64,000 bases of DNA, from NCBI GenBank assembly GCA_964351595.1, contig CAYGOT010000018.1, positions 6,499 through 70,498 of the forward strand, read 5' to 3'. The translations under genes and the position numbers were made by a program. This document shows positions 42,988 through 51,480 of the stretch, one piece after another. The notes beneath the pieces are model-generated. The model was not told the DNA's origin and searched no databases. It saw only the letters and a list, made by a program, of their open reading frames with translations. This stretch comes from UBA6059 sp964351595. GTDB lineage: Bacteria; Bacteroidota; Bacteroidia; Cytophagales; Cyclobacteriaceae. The stretch's first letter is position 1; each line of letters opens with the position of its first letter.

Positions 42988-44907
42988 ATGAGCTTCCTTT
43001 ATGGTATCTATCAATCCAATGATCAAGCTATAGCTTCCGAGAAGGTTGAAGCTTTGAAACAGGTGTACCATAGCGAGCTTGTAACCCGTAAGGATTGGTT
43101 TGAGGATAAGTCGGTCATGCTTGGGTTTGATCATATACCCAATACGCCTGAGTCAATAGCTGAGCGCCAACCAGTGACTCATGCTGAGGAACAGGTCACG
43201 ATTGTAGCTGATGTAAGATTGGACAATCGTCCAGAACTGCTTGAGGCTTTAAAAATTTCCGATAGTGGTATAGGTGATAGCCATATCATCCTAGACGCCT
43301 ATCTCAAATGGGGTGAAACTTGCGTCGAGCGGTTGGTTGGTGACTTTGTTTTCGTTATTTGGGACGCGCGCACGCGCCAACTATTCATGGCCAGAGATCA
43401 GATTGGTATTAAGACGGGCTATTATTATTGGCATGATGGGCAACTGGTATTTGCAACTACCCTACCGGGAATCGCTGCGGTACCAGACCTGGACCACAGC
43501 ATCGACTATGCTTGGTTGGGTCACTTCATGACGAATACCAACATGGACTCGGGAAGGACTGTCTATAAGCATGTCAGGAGCCTTCTACCCGCTCATTCCT
43601 ACATTATTGGTCAGCACGGGATCACTTCTCACCGTTACTTTGATTTTGATAAGAATACTGAAATCAAATTGGCCGATGAATCTGCCTACATTGAGGCGTT
43701 CAGAGGTCATTTTGATCGCGCTGTGGCCGATCGGTTAAGGTCAGCATTTCCGATAGGAGCAGAGCTCAGTGGGGGATTGGATTCTGGAGGTATCAATATA
43801 CTGGCAAATCGCATGCTTCGTGAGAAAGGTGAGGAGCTCACTACTTACTCCCATGTCATGGAGAAGGATGATATAGGTAAAGTGCCACCATACATCGATG
43901 AGCATGAGGCCATGCAATGGGTAATTGATCAGGAAAAATTCTCCCAGGCACATTTGCTCACACTCAAAGGACAAAATCCTGAAGAGTTGAAAAAGGAATA
44001 TCTCAGGCGCGCTGGCCAGCCCCCGTTAGGTGGGCATTTCACCCTCAATTCATTGCCTACATACAAACTTGCTAAAGAAGCTGGAATTAGAACTATGCTT
44101 TCGGGGCATGGAGGGGATGAGGTGGTTACATCCTATGGAGGTGGTTATACTCTGGAGTTGCTTGGCAAGGGAGCATATACTCAATACATCAAAGCATTGA
44201 TCGATAAAGCAAAGGTGAAGCAAAAGTCTCCCTTTAAATGGGTCATTGGACAGATGCTTCGTGATCTATTTCCAGCCGTTTTTTGGTACTGGCAGGGAAA
44301 GTACAAGAAAGAGGACTTACCTGCCTATCTGGATCTTATCAAGCCGGAAGTACGTAAGGAGATGAACATCGAGGCACTCGTGTCTCAAAAAGGCAGCTGG
44401 CGCCATATGCATCGAACAGTGAGAGAAAGACAATATTATCGCACCAAGAGTGATCATCTTCATTCCCGCGCTGAGCGGACGGGTGTATTGGCTTGTTATG
44501 AAGGTATAGAGTATCGCTATCCAATGCTGGATATTCGTTTGATGCAGTTTGTGCTTTCACTTCCTGCTGAGATGAAGATCAGACATGGCTGGGGTCGGTA
44601 TATCTATCGTAAAAGTATGGAGGGCATACTACCTCATGCGCTACAGTGGCAGAAAGAAAAGCCTTCCACTTCCATCATTCCTTCTGCCAACCGAATGATG
44701 ATAGATTATCGACACAGTGACATGGAAAAGAGTGTCGAAATCCAATCTTTGGATATGCTGGAAGAGCTATTTGACGCCAAAGGGATACAACGGAAGTTGC
44801 AAACATCGGCTAAACTATCGCAAGGAGAAGCTGAGCTTTACGGCACGCTGAGGTGGTTGGATGATTGGAGTGCCGCAATGCCACCATTAAAACATTTAGG
44901 GGATTGA
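42988..44907 (+). CDS. Lasso-peptide cyclase C (asparagine-synthetase-like)
   Basis: The 639-residue protein has a glutaminase-like N-terminal domain that begins MSFLYG, so the catalytic Cys2 of true asparagine synthetase is absent. The ATP-pyrophosphatase loop SGGLDSGG begins at residue 261 and SGHGGDEV follows later. This is the architecture of McjC, which adenylates an Asp or Glu side chain and closes the macrolactam ring on the peptide N-terminus. Confidence 0.92.
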   Translation: MSFLYGIYQSNDQAIASEKVEALKQVYHSELVTRKDWFEDKSVMLGFDHIPNTPESIAERQPVTHAEEQVTIVADVRLDNRPELLEALKISDSGIGDSHIILDAYLKWGETCVERLVGDFVFVIWDARTRQLFMARDQIGIKTGYYYWHDGQLVFATTLPGIAAVPDLDHSIDYAWLGHFMTNTNMDSGRTVYKHVRSLLPAHSYIIGQHGITSHRYFDFDKNTEIKLADESAYIEAFRGHFDRAVADRLRSAFPIGAELSGGLDSGGINILANRMLREKGEELTTYSHVMEKDDIGKVPPYIDEHEAMQWVIDQEKFSQAHLLTLKGQNPEELKKEYLRRAGQPPLGGHFTLNSLPTYKLAKEAGIRTMLSGHGGDEVVTSYGGGYTLELLGKGAYTQYIKALIDKAKVKQKSPFKWVIGQMLRDLFPAVFWYWQGKYKKEDLPAYLDLIKPEVRKEMNIEALVSQKGSWRHMHRTVRERQYYRTKSDHLHSRAERTGVLACYEGIEYRYPMLDIRLMQFVLSLPAEMKIRHGWGRYIYRKSMEGILPHALQWQKEKPSTSIIPSANRMMIDYRHSDMEKSVEIQSLDMLEELFDAKGIQRKLQTSAKLSQGEAELYGTLRWLDDWSAAMPPLKHLGD

Positions 44908-44978
44908 TAATTTAATAAAACTCCTTTTGTGTATATTCACATCAAGCTTTAACCTATCATTAACCTATCAATTACGTC

Positions 44979-45215
44979 ATGAAAAAAGTCTGGAGTACGC
45001 CCCGATTAAGAAGCCTTCAGGTTAATGGTACATCTTCAGGAACTCAAAATTATGCCAATGAATCCTCTGCTTTGACTGCATTAGTTAAGGAATGTGAAAA
45101 CACAGTAACAGTACAACTGGATAATGGAAATTTCCCACCATATGGTCAATCGACTGTTTGTCCTAACCCTGAGGCCTATGTTGAAGCGTTTAAACCTTAT
45201 TTTTTAGCATCTTGA
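44979..45215 (+). CDS. Lasso precursor peptide 1
   Basis: The 78-residue peptide has a leader with the shared W-x2-P-x-L pattern (VWSTPRLRSL), then Thr18-Ser19. If Thr is at -2, the core is residues 20-78: Ser1-Gly2, Glu at position 9, two Cys and a C-terminal Ser. A 59-residue core is long for a lasso peptide. It follows the cyclase by 71 bases. Leader and cleavage are inferred from pattern alone. Confidence 0.7.
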   Translation: MKKVWSTPRLRSLQVNGTSSGTQNYANESSALTALVKECENTVTVQLDNGNFPPYGQSTVCPNPEAYVEAFKPYFLAS

Positions 45216-45378
45216 TAAACTCTGCTGTACTGAGGACATGGAATCTATTCTTTAGGGACCTTATTGGTACGTTGATTAATTGATCATCATCTTTGACCTA
45301 GTTTAAATCTGGTTGAATTGAGCATTCCATTATATGCACCATTTTACTAGGTGATACATAACACAAGGTTTAATCTAC

Positions 45379-46206
45379 ATGAATCAGCCAATCATAGAGT
45401 CTTTACCTGAGCTATACCAAAATTTCCTACCCAATATATTTTTTGAAGAGACTCCCAGTGAAACCATAGCGACTTGCCATGATTGCATTATGTGTAAAGA
45501 TTGGGAAGCCAAGAAGGCACGAGGCGAGAAGTACTTTACCCCAGAAGGCAGATGCTGTACCTTCTTCCCTACCATTCCCAATTACTTGATCGGAGCTCTA
45601 TTATCGGATGATTCCGAATCAATGAAGGAAGGTGTATCTCGGGTTAAGGATATCATAGATAGCAAAGTAGGGGTGACACCTTATTACTTAAGACCCCCTG
45701 TCGCATATACGGCAAAGTACAAGGCCTTTTCAAAGTTTAATTTTGGATTGGCAAGTGACCTGATATGCCCCTTTAATGATAGGTCAAATAGAAACTGTAC
45801 TATTTGGAAGCATCGAAATGCTGTTTGTTTACAATACTATTGCAAGTCTGTAGGCGCCAAGACGGGTAAGAGTTTTTGGAATGCTACTCGTAATTACTTA
45901 AGTAAGTCTGAGGAATTGCTAAGTGCTTTTGCTTGCCATCAAATGGGGGTTCGATCAACAGCTAAGGAATACAGTAACCTGCGAGCAGATGGTCTCGACG
46001 GAAAGGTAAACATCACAAGATATCAATCTATATGGGGAGATTGGATCGGACGAGAGGTCGAATTCTATAAGAAGACATTTAGTCTAGTTGATGAATTAGA
46101 TACTAAGTCTTATGCTACGAGGTTTGCTAAGTATCTAAAAACTGAGCTTACCGTCATGAAAGATCGGAAGTCAGAATTTGAATCAGCTGTCATGGAAGGG
46201 CAATAG
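45379..46206 (+). CDS. Cysteine-rich protein of the lasso cluster, unknown
   Basis: This 275-residue soluble protein has CHDCIMC then CC early (near residues 33-60), and later CPF, CTIW and CLQYYC, at least ten Cys. The first block recalls metal- or cluster-binding YkgJ-like proteins (CxxCxxC plus CC), but the match is weak. The second half is helical and polar. Located between precursors 1 and 2 on the same strand, it could modify cysteines of the precursors or deliver a metal. No function can be assigned. Confidence 0.6.
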   Translation: MNQPIIESLPELYQNFLPNIFFEETPSETIATCHDCIMCKDWEAKKARGEKYFTPEGRCCTFFPTIPNYLIGALLSDDSESMKEGVSRVKDIIDSKVGVTPYYLRPPVAYTAKYKAFSKFNFGLASDLICPFNDRSNRNCTIWKHRNAVCLQYYCKSVGAKTGKSFWNATRNYLSKSEELLSAFACHQMGVRSTAKEYSNLRADGLDGKVNITRYQSIWGDWIGREVEFYKKTFSLVDELDTKSYATRFAKYLKTELTVMKDRKSEFESAVMEGQ

Positions 46207-46287
46207 TGGTGAGATCTCAGTTTAGTGGCATAATTGTATTTAAGCTGTGTCCAACCCATTAATTCGAGATTCATTATCTTAACTCTT

Positions 46288-46452
46288 ATGAAAAAGGTGT
46301 GGATATCTCCCACAATAAGAGCTCTTAAGAAAACTTCCACTCAAGCAGGGACTTCCACAAAATCCGGTGAGGACTCCTACGCTATTACTTGCTACAGGGG
46401 CAACAATGGGGGGCGACACTTGCTTCATGGAGGCACCTGGACCCTACACTAA
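46288..46452 (+). CDS. Lasso precursor peptide 2
   Basis: The start ATG 46288 gives 54 residues (MKKVWISPT); an upstream in-frame start adds 18 residues that no other precursor has. The leader has W-x2-P and Thr18-Gln19. The predicted core is 20-54 with Ala1-Gly2, Glu at position 9, one Cys and a His/Gly-rich tail ending TLH. It is the only one of the four not ending in Ser. Confidence 0.68.
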   Translation: MKKVWISPTIRALKKTSTQAGTSTKSGEDSYAITCYRGNNGGRHLLHGGTWTLH

Positions 46453-46610
46453 AAAGCTTATTCAAAACCTTTACTATTTCCTCAGCTCCCAACTGTGACT
46501 TCTGTAAAAGCAAGGCAGCTTTTATAACAACGAATTTTCCGTAGGCGCTTCCGGTTTGTTTTAGGTTGCCGTATGGGTAGTTTTGTGGTCATGATTCGAC
46601 AAATTTTCTC

Positions 46611-48428
46611 TTGATCAACATCATACGCAACTACTTTGAGCCGCTCAGGCTGGCACTCCATTTTTCATTCAAAAGTGGTGCTAAATGGGTAGTGATCAAG
46701 TTTGTATTGATAACAATACAAGCGTTACTGCCTTTGGCAGGGTTGTATATCCTTAAGTTATTGATCGATGGTCTTACTACACTCCCTCCTGATGCTGGAG
46801 AGGAATACTATGAGACAGCCCTCGTGCATGTGTTGATGCTTGGCGGAATTGGCGTACTCACTTCTATCATATCCTCATTTTCAGAGATTGTAAATGAAAA
46901 GCAGAGGTTCCTACTCGATGACTACATTGCGGAAGTGGTTAACTCCAAGTCACTCTCACTCGATCTGGCGTATTACGAAAATCCAAAATATTTAGATTCC
47001 TTTCAGCGAGCACAGTCTGAAGCTTCTTCGCGACCTGGCGCAGTGTTAAATAGCTGGACGGGACTTGTTAAGAATTCCATTTCCCTCATTGGCATAGCCA
47101 CCTATTTGGTTTATCTGAATTGGCTTATTGCGGTAGTTCTGCTCCTGGCCGCAGTGCCTGCTTTCATCATTAAGATTAAGTTTTCCGAGTCAATGTTTGT
47201 CTGGCAACAGAAGCGCACAAGTAAAGAGCGGGAGTCAGGTTATCTACGATCCTTAATGACTGGTGCTGGGAATGTCAAGGAGATGCGTGTCTTTGATATG
47301 GGTAACAAGATTCTACAGACTTTTAGGTCAATTAGAAAGCTGCTGAGAGACGAGCGTATGAGGATCATTCGGGTACGTACCTTTCAGGCAAGCTTTGCTA
47401 AGATAGGTGAAATAGCTGCGATCACCGGAGCGTTAATTTATCTGGCGAAGAACGTGGTAAATGGTACGTTGACAATTGGTGATTTAGTAATGTATCATCA
47501 GGCCTTTCAAAAAGGGCAAAGCTATCTTCAAGGTACGCTTAGGCAAATAGCGGGGTTGTATGAGCATAGAAAATTCCTAACCAACCTCACTCACTTTCTA
47601 AGCCTAAAGCCTAACCTGCCAAAAATAGTGGATGGCAAGCCTGTTCCTTCTTTAACTACATCTTCAATACGTTTTGATAACGTTGGCTTTACTTACTTGG
47701 GGCAAGAGCTCCCGGCTATATCCAATATCACATTTGAGATTCCACCAGGGGAATTGATTACTATGATTGGGCAAAATGGATCGGGGAAAAGCACATTGAT
47801 CAAGTTACTTTGTCAACTGTACAGGCCCAGCGTTGGTAGTATCCTGATAGGAGATGTTGATTTGAGCAATATTGATGTGAGAGACTGGCAGGATGAGATT
47901 ACGGTGGTTTTTCAGGACTTCAATAAGTATAACTTCACCCTTGAGCAAAATGTGGTAATGCCCAATCTGGAAAAGGTTGTGGATATGGATCGATTGAGAG
48001 CAGTGACACGCATCTCCGGCGTAGATCAATTCCTTGATAAGCTACCACAAGGCTATAATTCACTACTGGGGCGAGCCTTTCTAGGTGGCATTGAGCTAAG
48101 CCAAGGTCAATGGCAGAGGATAGCGATCGCAAGAGCCCTCTATCGCAATTCTAAGCTTTTGATCCTTGATGAACCTACCAGTGCGTTGGATCCAGAAATG
48201 GAGTATGATTTGTTCAACTTCTTAAGAAAGGAGACTCAGTATCGCACTATCGTCATTATAAGTCACAGAATAACGGCTGCAAAACTCAGTGATAAAGTAC
48301 TCCTACTCAATGAAGGAGAAATGGTAGGCTTTGGTAATCATGACGATTTGCTGGCAGGCAACATGAAGTACAGAAAACTGTATGAACAACAAGCTTCATT
48401 ACTTACACAAGCAGAGATAGGGGACTAA
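46611..48428 (+). CDS. ABC exporter (lasso D protein), fused permease-ATPase
   Basis: The 605-residue protein has a six-helix membrane domain (about 20-330) and an ATPase domain with Walker A GQNGSGKST, signature LSQGQWQR and Walker B LLILDEPTSALD. It lacks an N-terminal C39 peptidase, as expected when B2 does the cleavage. The start is TTG at 46611. It should export the mature peptide. The next gene starts immediately after its stop. Confidence 0.9.
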   Translation: MINIIRNYFEPLRLALHFSFKSGAKWVVIKFVLITIQALLPLAGLYILKLLIDGLTTLPPDAGEEYYETALVHVLMLGGIGVLTSIISSFSEIVNEKQRFLLDDYIAEVVNSKSLSLDLAYYENPKYLDSFQRAQSEASSRPGAVLNSWTGLVKNSISLIGIATYLVYLNWLIAVVLLLAAVPAFIIKIKFSESMFVWQQKRTSKERESGYLRSLMTGAGNVKEMRVFDMGNKILQTFRSIRKLLRDERMRIIRVRTFQASFAKIGEIAAITGALIYLAKNVVNGTLTIGDLVMYHQAFQKGQSYLQGTLRQIAGLYEHRKFLTNLTHFLSLKPNLPKIVDGKPVPSLTTSSIRFDNVGFTYLGQELPAISNITFEIPPGELITMIGQNGSGKSTLIKLLCQLYRPSVGSILIGDVDLSNIDVRDWQDEITVVFQDFNKYNFTLEQNVVMPNLEKVVDMDRLRAVTRISGVDQFLDKLPQGYNSLLGRAFLGGIELSQGQWQRIAIARALYRNSKLLILDEPTSALDPEMEYDLFNFLRKETQYRTIVIISHRITAAKLSDKVLLLNEGEMVGFGNHDDLLAGNMKYRKLYEQQASLLTQAEIGD

Positions 48429-49595
48429 ATGTCTGACTACCCCAACACCGAAGAACTAGAGCGTATAATAGCCTCTTGGCCTAAGCCTGAGCGTGCTATA
48501 CTCAACACGCTCAAAGGAGAAGAGCTACCTGACCTTGAACCAAGTGAACGGAGACAGTATTTACAATTACTGATTCGCCACCGGCTTTTAGTGAGGCACG
48601 TTAAGTCACTTGCTTCTAAGTACCCCAATACACCAATTGCCAAAAAAGGGCAAGCCTTGAAAGAGGTGTATGTGAAGCATCAATTGACATTGAGTGCGCA
48701 GATTCTCAAATTGGGAAAATTGTTTAATGAAGTGGGGATTAGATATGTCGCTTTAAAGGGGCCAATTCTCAGCGAGATGATATATGGCCAGGTGTCACAG
48801 CGTCAGTCTACAGATATAGACATACTTATAGACAAAGCAGACGTGAAGTCGAGCGTCCACATGTTAAGAACAGCAGGCTTTGATTGTGTTGAAAATATTG
48901 AGGAGCTTGATGAGAAATATTTTGAAACGTATTTGGCCTTAACTGATGAAGTCACCTTGATTTCCAAAACCCTCAATAGGGTAAAAATTGATCTTCATTG
49001 GAAGATCACCACACCATTAGAACTCTTTCCAGTTCTTGATAAACCACTGTGGGAGTATACAGACACCTATGACTTCAACGGTCTAGAGGTTAGGGTGATT
49101 TCTCCTGAACTGAATTTCATCTACCTATGCCTACATGGTGCTAAGCATAAGTGGTTTCGGCTTCAGTGGTTGATGGACATATCTGAGCTTTTCCAGCACC
49201 AGTTGGACTGGGATTCAATTGTCCAAATAGTTGAAAAAAACCAGATCAGCCGGTCTGTTTGTCAGGCAGCAGTGCTAAGTAGCGTCCTGTCAAAATCGCG
49301 CATACCATCATCAATAAATCAGCTTGTAGATCGAAACCCTGAAGCTTCCCATCTCGCACACATGGCATTGGAGGCAATTTATAAGGAGGAGTCATTTATG
49401 AGTGCTTTTGATCGGCGAAACCTAAATCATTTGACCAGAAATTTGATGGCACTAAAGAAGGGCATTCGGTTCAAATACGTCTGTCTTAAAAGGTTCCTTA
49501 TCTCTTCCAAGGATTGGGAAACCATCAGACTCCCTCCTCAACTGATTTGGCTTTATATTCCATTACGCCCCCTTCTATTTTGGGTGAGGAAGTAG
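48429..49595 (+). CDS. Nucleotidyltransferase-like protein (PF14907 type)
   Basis: This 388-residue protein has a helical N-terminal part, then the nucleotidyltransferase core YVALKGPILSEMIYG and STDIDILID with the metal-binding D-x-D, and a later DLHWKI strand. This fits the NTP_transf_5 group found in several lasso clusters, where its role is not settled. It may add a nucleotide or phosphate group to the peptide. Confidence 0.8.
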   Translation: MSDYPNTEELERIIASWPKPERAILNTLKGEELPDLEPSERRQYLQLLIRHRLLVRHVKSLASKYPNTPIAKKGQALKEVYVKHQLTLSAQILKLGKLFNEVGIRYVALKGPILSEMIYGQVSQRQSTDIDILIDKADVKSSVHMLRTAGFDCVENIEELDEKYFETYLALTDEVTLISKTLNRVKIDLHWKITTPLELFPVLDKPLWEYTDTYDFNGLEVRVISPELNFIYLCLHGAKHKWFRLQWLMDISELFQHQLDWDSIVQIVEKNQISRSVCQAAVLSSVLSKSRIPSSINQLVDRNPEASHLAHMALEAIYKEESFMSAFDRRNLNHLTRNLMALKKGIRFKYVCLKRFLISSKDWETIRLPPQLIWLYIPLRPLLFWVRK

Positions 49596-49647
49596 ATCAT
49601 CTTTGGAATTCTCACTATCTTTAATGGCGCTAAACAATATAGAGATG

Positions 49648-49833
49648 ATGAAAAGAACTTGGACTACTCCAGAACTGAAAGAATTGACCTGGGACAAGAC
49701 AATGTCAGGTTACTACAGTAAGACTGGGAATGAGACGACCAACTATCCTTGTTTTTCGGCTCAAGGTGATGCTAATCTGTCGGAGGATGGTTTTATTCAA
49801 CCATATCCCAATGCTTGCTTGTTGTCGTCATAA
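49648..49833 (+). CDS. Lasso precursor peptide 3
   Basis: The 61-residue peptide is read from ATG 49648 (another ATG is one codon earlier). Leader pattern TWTTPELKEL, then Thr18-Met19 as in paeninodin. Core 20-61 begins Ser-Gly, has Glu at position 10 (not 9), two Cys and ends YPNACLLSS. It is clearly a paralogue of precursor 4. Confidence 0.7.
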   Translation: MKRTWTTPELKELTWDKTMSGYYSKTGNETTNYPCFSAQGDANLSEDGFIQPYPNACLLSS

Positions 49834-50005
49834 GATTCGATTTTTATGACATAGGAGATATCAAACATTATAGCACTAGCTGCTATATTCATTAGATATT
49901 AAATCATGAGATAATAGTAGTCTTTAATAATTTGCATAATTGCAAAGTGAGCTTGATTGATACTAGAATTTCATATATTTAAAGCTGATTATTAAAACTG
50001 AAATC

Positions 50006-50212
50006 ATGGAAAAGAAGATTTGGAATAGCCCTGAAGTAAAAGAATTGAATTGGGAAGAAACAATGTCAGGGTCCATTACTGAGAAAGATGGAGAAACATT
50101 AGGCATTTGTTTTGGTGGTGAAGAGGACGGCTATGGCGGAGAAGAAGATGGCTTTGGTGGTGAGACAGATGATGGCTTTAGAGGTTACCCATCAGCCTGT
50201 CTAAGTTCATAA
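50006..50212 (+). CDS. Lasso precursor peptide 4 with acidic repeats
   Basis: The 68-residue peptide has leader IWNSPEVKEL and Thr19-Met20. The core 21-68 begins Ser-Gly, has Asp at position 8 and Glu at 10, and contains three acidic repeats GGEEDGY, GGEEDGF and GGETDDGF between its two Cys. It ends YPSACLSS like precursor 3. It is the last gene of the cluster and converges on a glycosyltransferase gene 15 bases away. Confidence 0.7.
   Translation: MEKKIWNSPEVKELNWEETMSGSITEKDGETLGICFGGEEDGYGGEEDGFGGETDDGFRGYPSACLSS
50114..50179 (+). repeat. Three tandem 21-24 bp repeats inside precursor 4
   Basis: Units at 50114-50134, 50135-50155 and 50156-50179 encode GGEEDGY, GGEEDGF and GGETDDGF. They differ at several bases, so they are not a simple assembly duplicate. 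Confidence 0.8.
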
Positions 50213-50227
50213 TTAATAACCCCAGAC

Positions 50228-51352
50228 TCATAGTATATTGGTAATAATACTCTCTAGGTCATCAGTAAACTGGTGATCTTTTTTTATTTCCTCGATCCTC
50301 TGAGTACAGCGCTGGAGATCGATCGTACCTAGCATCTTTGCGAGATTGACATTAGGTGATAGCGCCACACCGATCTCTCTTTTTGATATTTGATGAGCAT
50401 TAAAGTCCTGATCGTCCAGTTGGCTGCTCGTGACCGCCATCGGTAGATTATAATTCATGCAATACCACGTGGTGGAGATACCCCCAAAATAGTAAAGCAG
50501 GGATAACTGGGGCAGCTCCTCATGGAAATCGCCCCATTCTTCAAAGCTGTAGCCTGACTTTTTTAAACGAGTATAAGATTTATGTCTTTTAGGACAGTAA
50601 ATTCTAACGTTCGGTTCTCCATGATAGTCCATGATTTGAGGTAGCAGGTCCATTAAGAACCCCTTAAATTCAGTATTGCCGAATGACACTCCCACCTCCG
50701 AGGTTCTTGCCCTGGACTCAGGTTCGGTGGAGGACTCTGGAAACAGATTAACGAATCTTGATGTTCCATTAATCTGCGAGCTATCATAAAACTCTCTTGG
50801 AAGAAATGTAATATTAAGACTATCTGAGCTGGCAAAAGCATTCAACGAATCTAAATCATAATGGAGCCTCTTTGAAAGCATTGGGGCCAGTGACTTCTTA
50901 TCGATAATTTCACCGGGTGTCACGCTATAATCCGTAATCTTCCACTGACCACCCGGAGACCCGATGACGTAGTGGTCAATCCCCAGGTGTTTTGCAATAG
51001 TCGCAGCAAAAGGGAGTATTCGGTCAATGAGAATAAAGTCTGGTTTTTCAAACTTCAGGAACAGCTCAAAATGCTTGAGCTGCATTAGGAGATCCTTGTT
51101 AACAGTATCTTTTTTTGAGAATATATGGTTGGCCCCAGGTGTCCACAAGGACTGCAATGACATTAACATTCTATAGGGTTCACCTATCTGGCCGAGTTTT
51201 CTTGCCATTGCTTTTCCATAAGTAAGCCAACTTATCTCAACGCCCTGGTCTCTAAGCCCTTGCACTAGTCGTAGATAACCCATACCACCAAAGTCGAGAT
51301 GACCCAAACCTACAGATACAAGGGCAAAAGCCTTCTTTTTCCTCAAACTCAT
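50228..51352 (-). CDS. UGT-like GT-B glycosyltransferase
   Basis: This 374-residue protein begins ALVSVGLGHLDFGGMGYLRL, a GT1-type acceptor start. It has a donor-site block YYFGGISTTWYCMNYNLPMA followed by the DDQDFNAHQIS stretch, like the His-Gly-Gly and DQ motifs of the MGT family. It faces the lasso cluster on the other strand. A role in decorating the peptide is possible but only positional. Confidence 0.72.
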   Translation of the reverse strand: MSLRKKKAFALVSVGLGHLDFGGMGYLRLVQGLRDQGVEISWLTYGKAMARKLGQIGEPYRMLMSLQSLWTPGANHIFSKKDTVNKDLLMQLKHFELFLKFEKPDFILIDRILPFAATIAKHLGIDHYVIGSPGGQWKITDYSVTPGEIIDKKSLAPMLSKRLHYDLDSLNAFASSDSLNITFLPREFYDSSQINGTSRFVNLFPESSTEPESRARTSEVGVSFGNTEFKGFLMDLLPQIMDYHGEPNVRIYCPKRHKSYTRLKKSGYSFEEWGDFHEELPQLSLLYYFGGISTTWYCMNYNLPMAVTSSQLDDQDFNAHQISKREIGVALSPNVNLAKMLGTIDLQRCTQRIEEIKKDHQFTDDLESIITNIL

Positions 51353-51480
51353 TAATTTCTATTTGGCTAACTTAAGAATATACTAATTCAATCTTCACTA
51401 ACAATTAGATGCCCTTGTAGTCAATATTTGAGTTACCCTTGTTTAGCAGTAAATTCCAAGCTTAAAGCAATTATGCTAAT

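Noticed and set aside
46234..46287. Upstream start for precursor 2
   Set aside because: The other precursors begin with M(K/E)K-x-W; the extra 18 residues are not shared.
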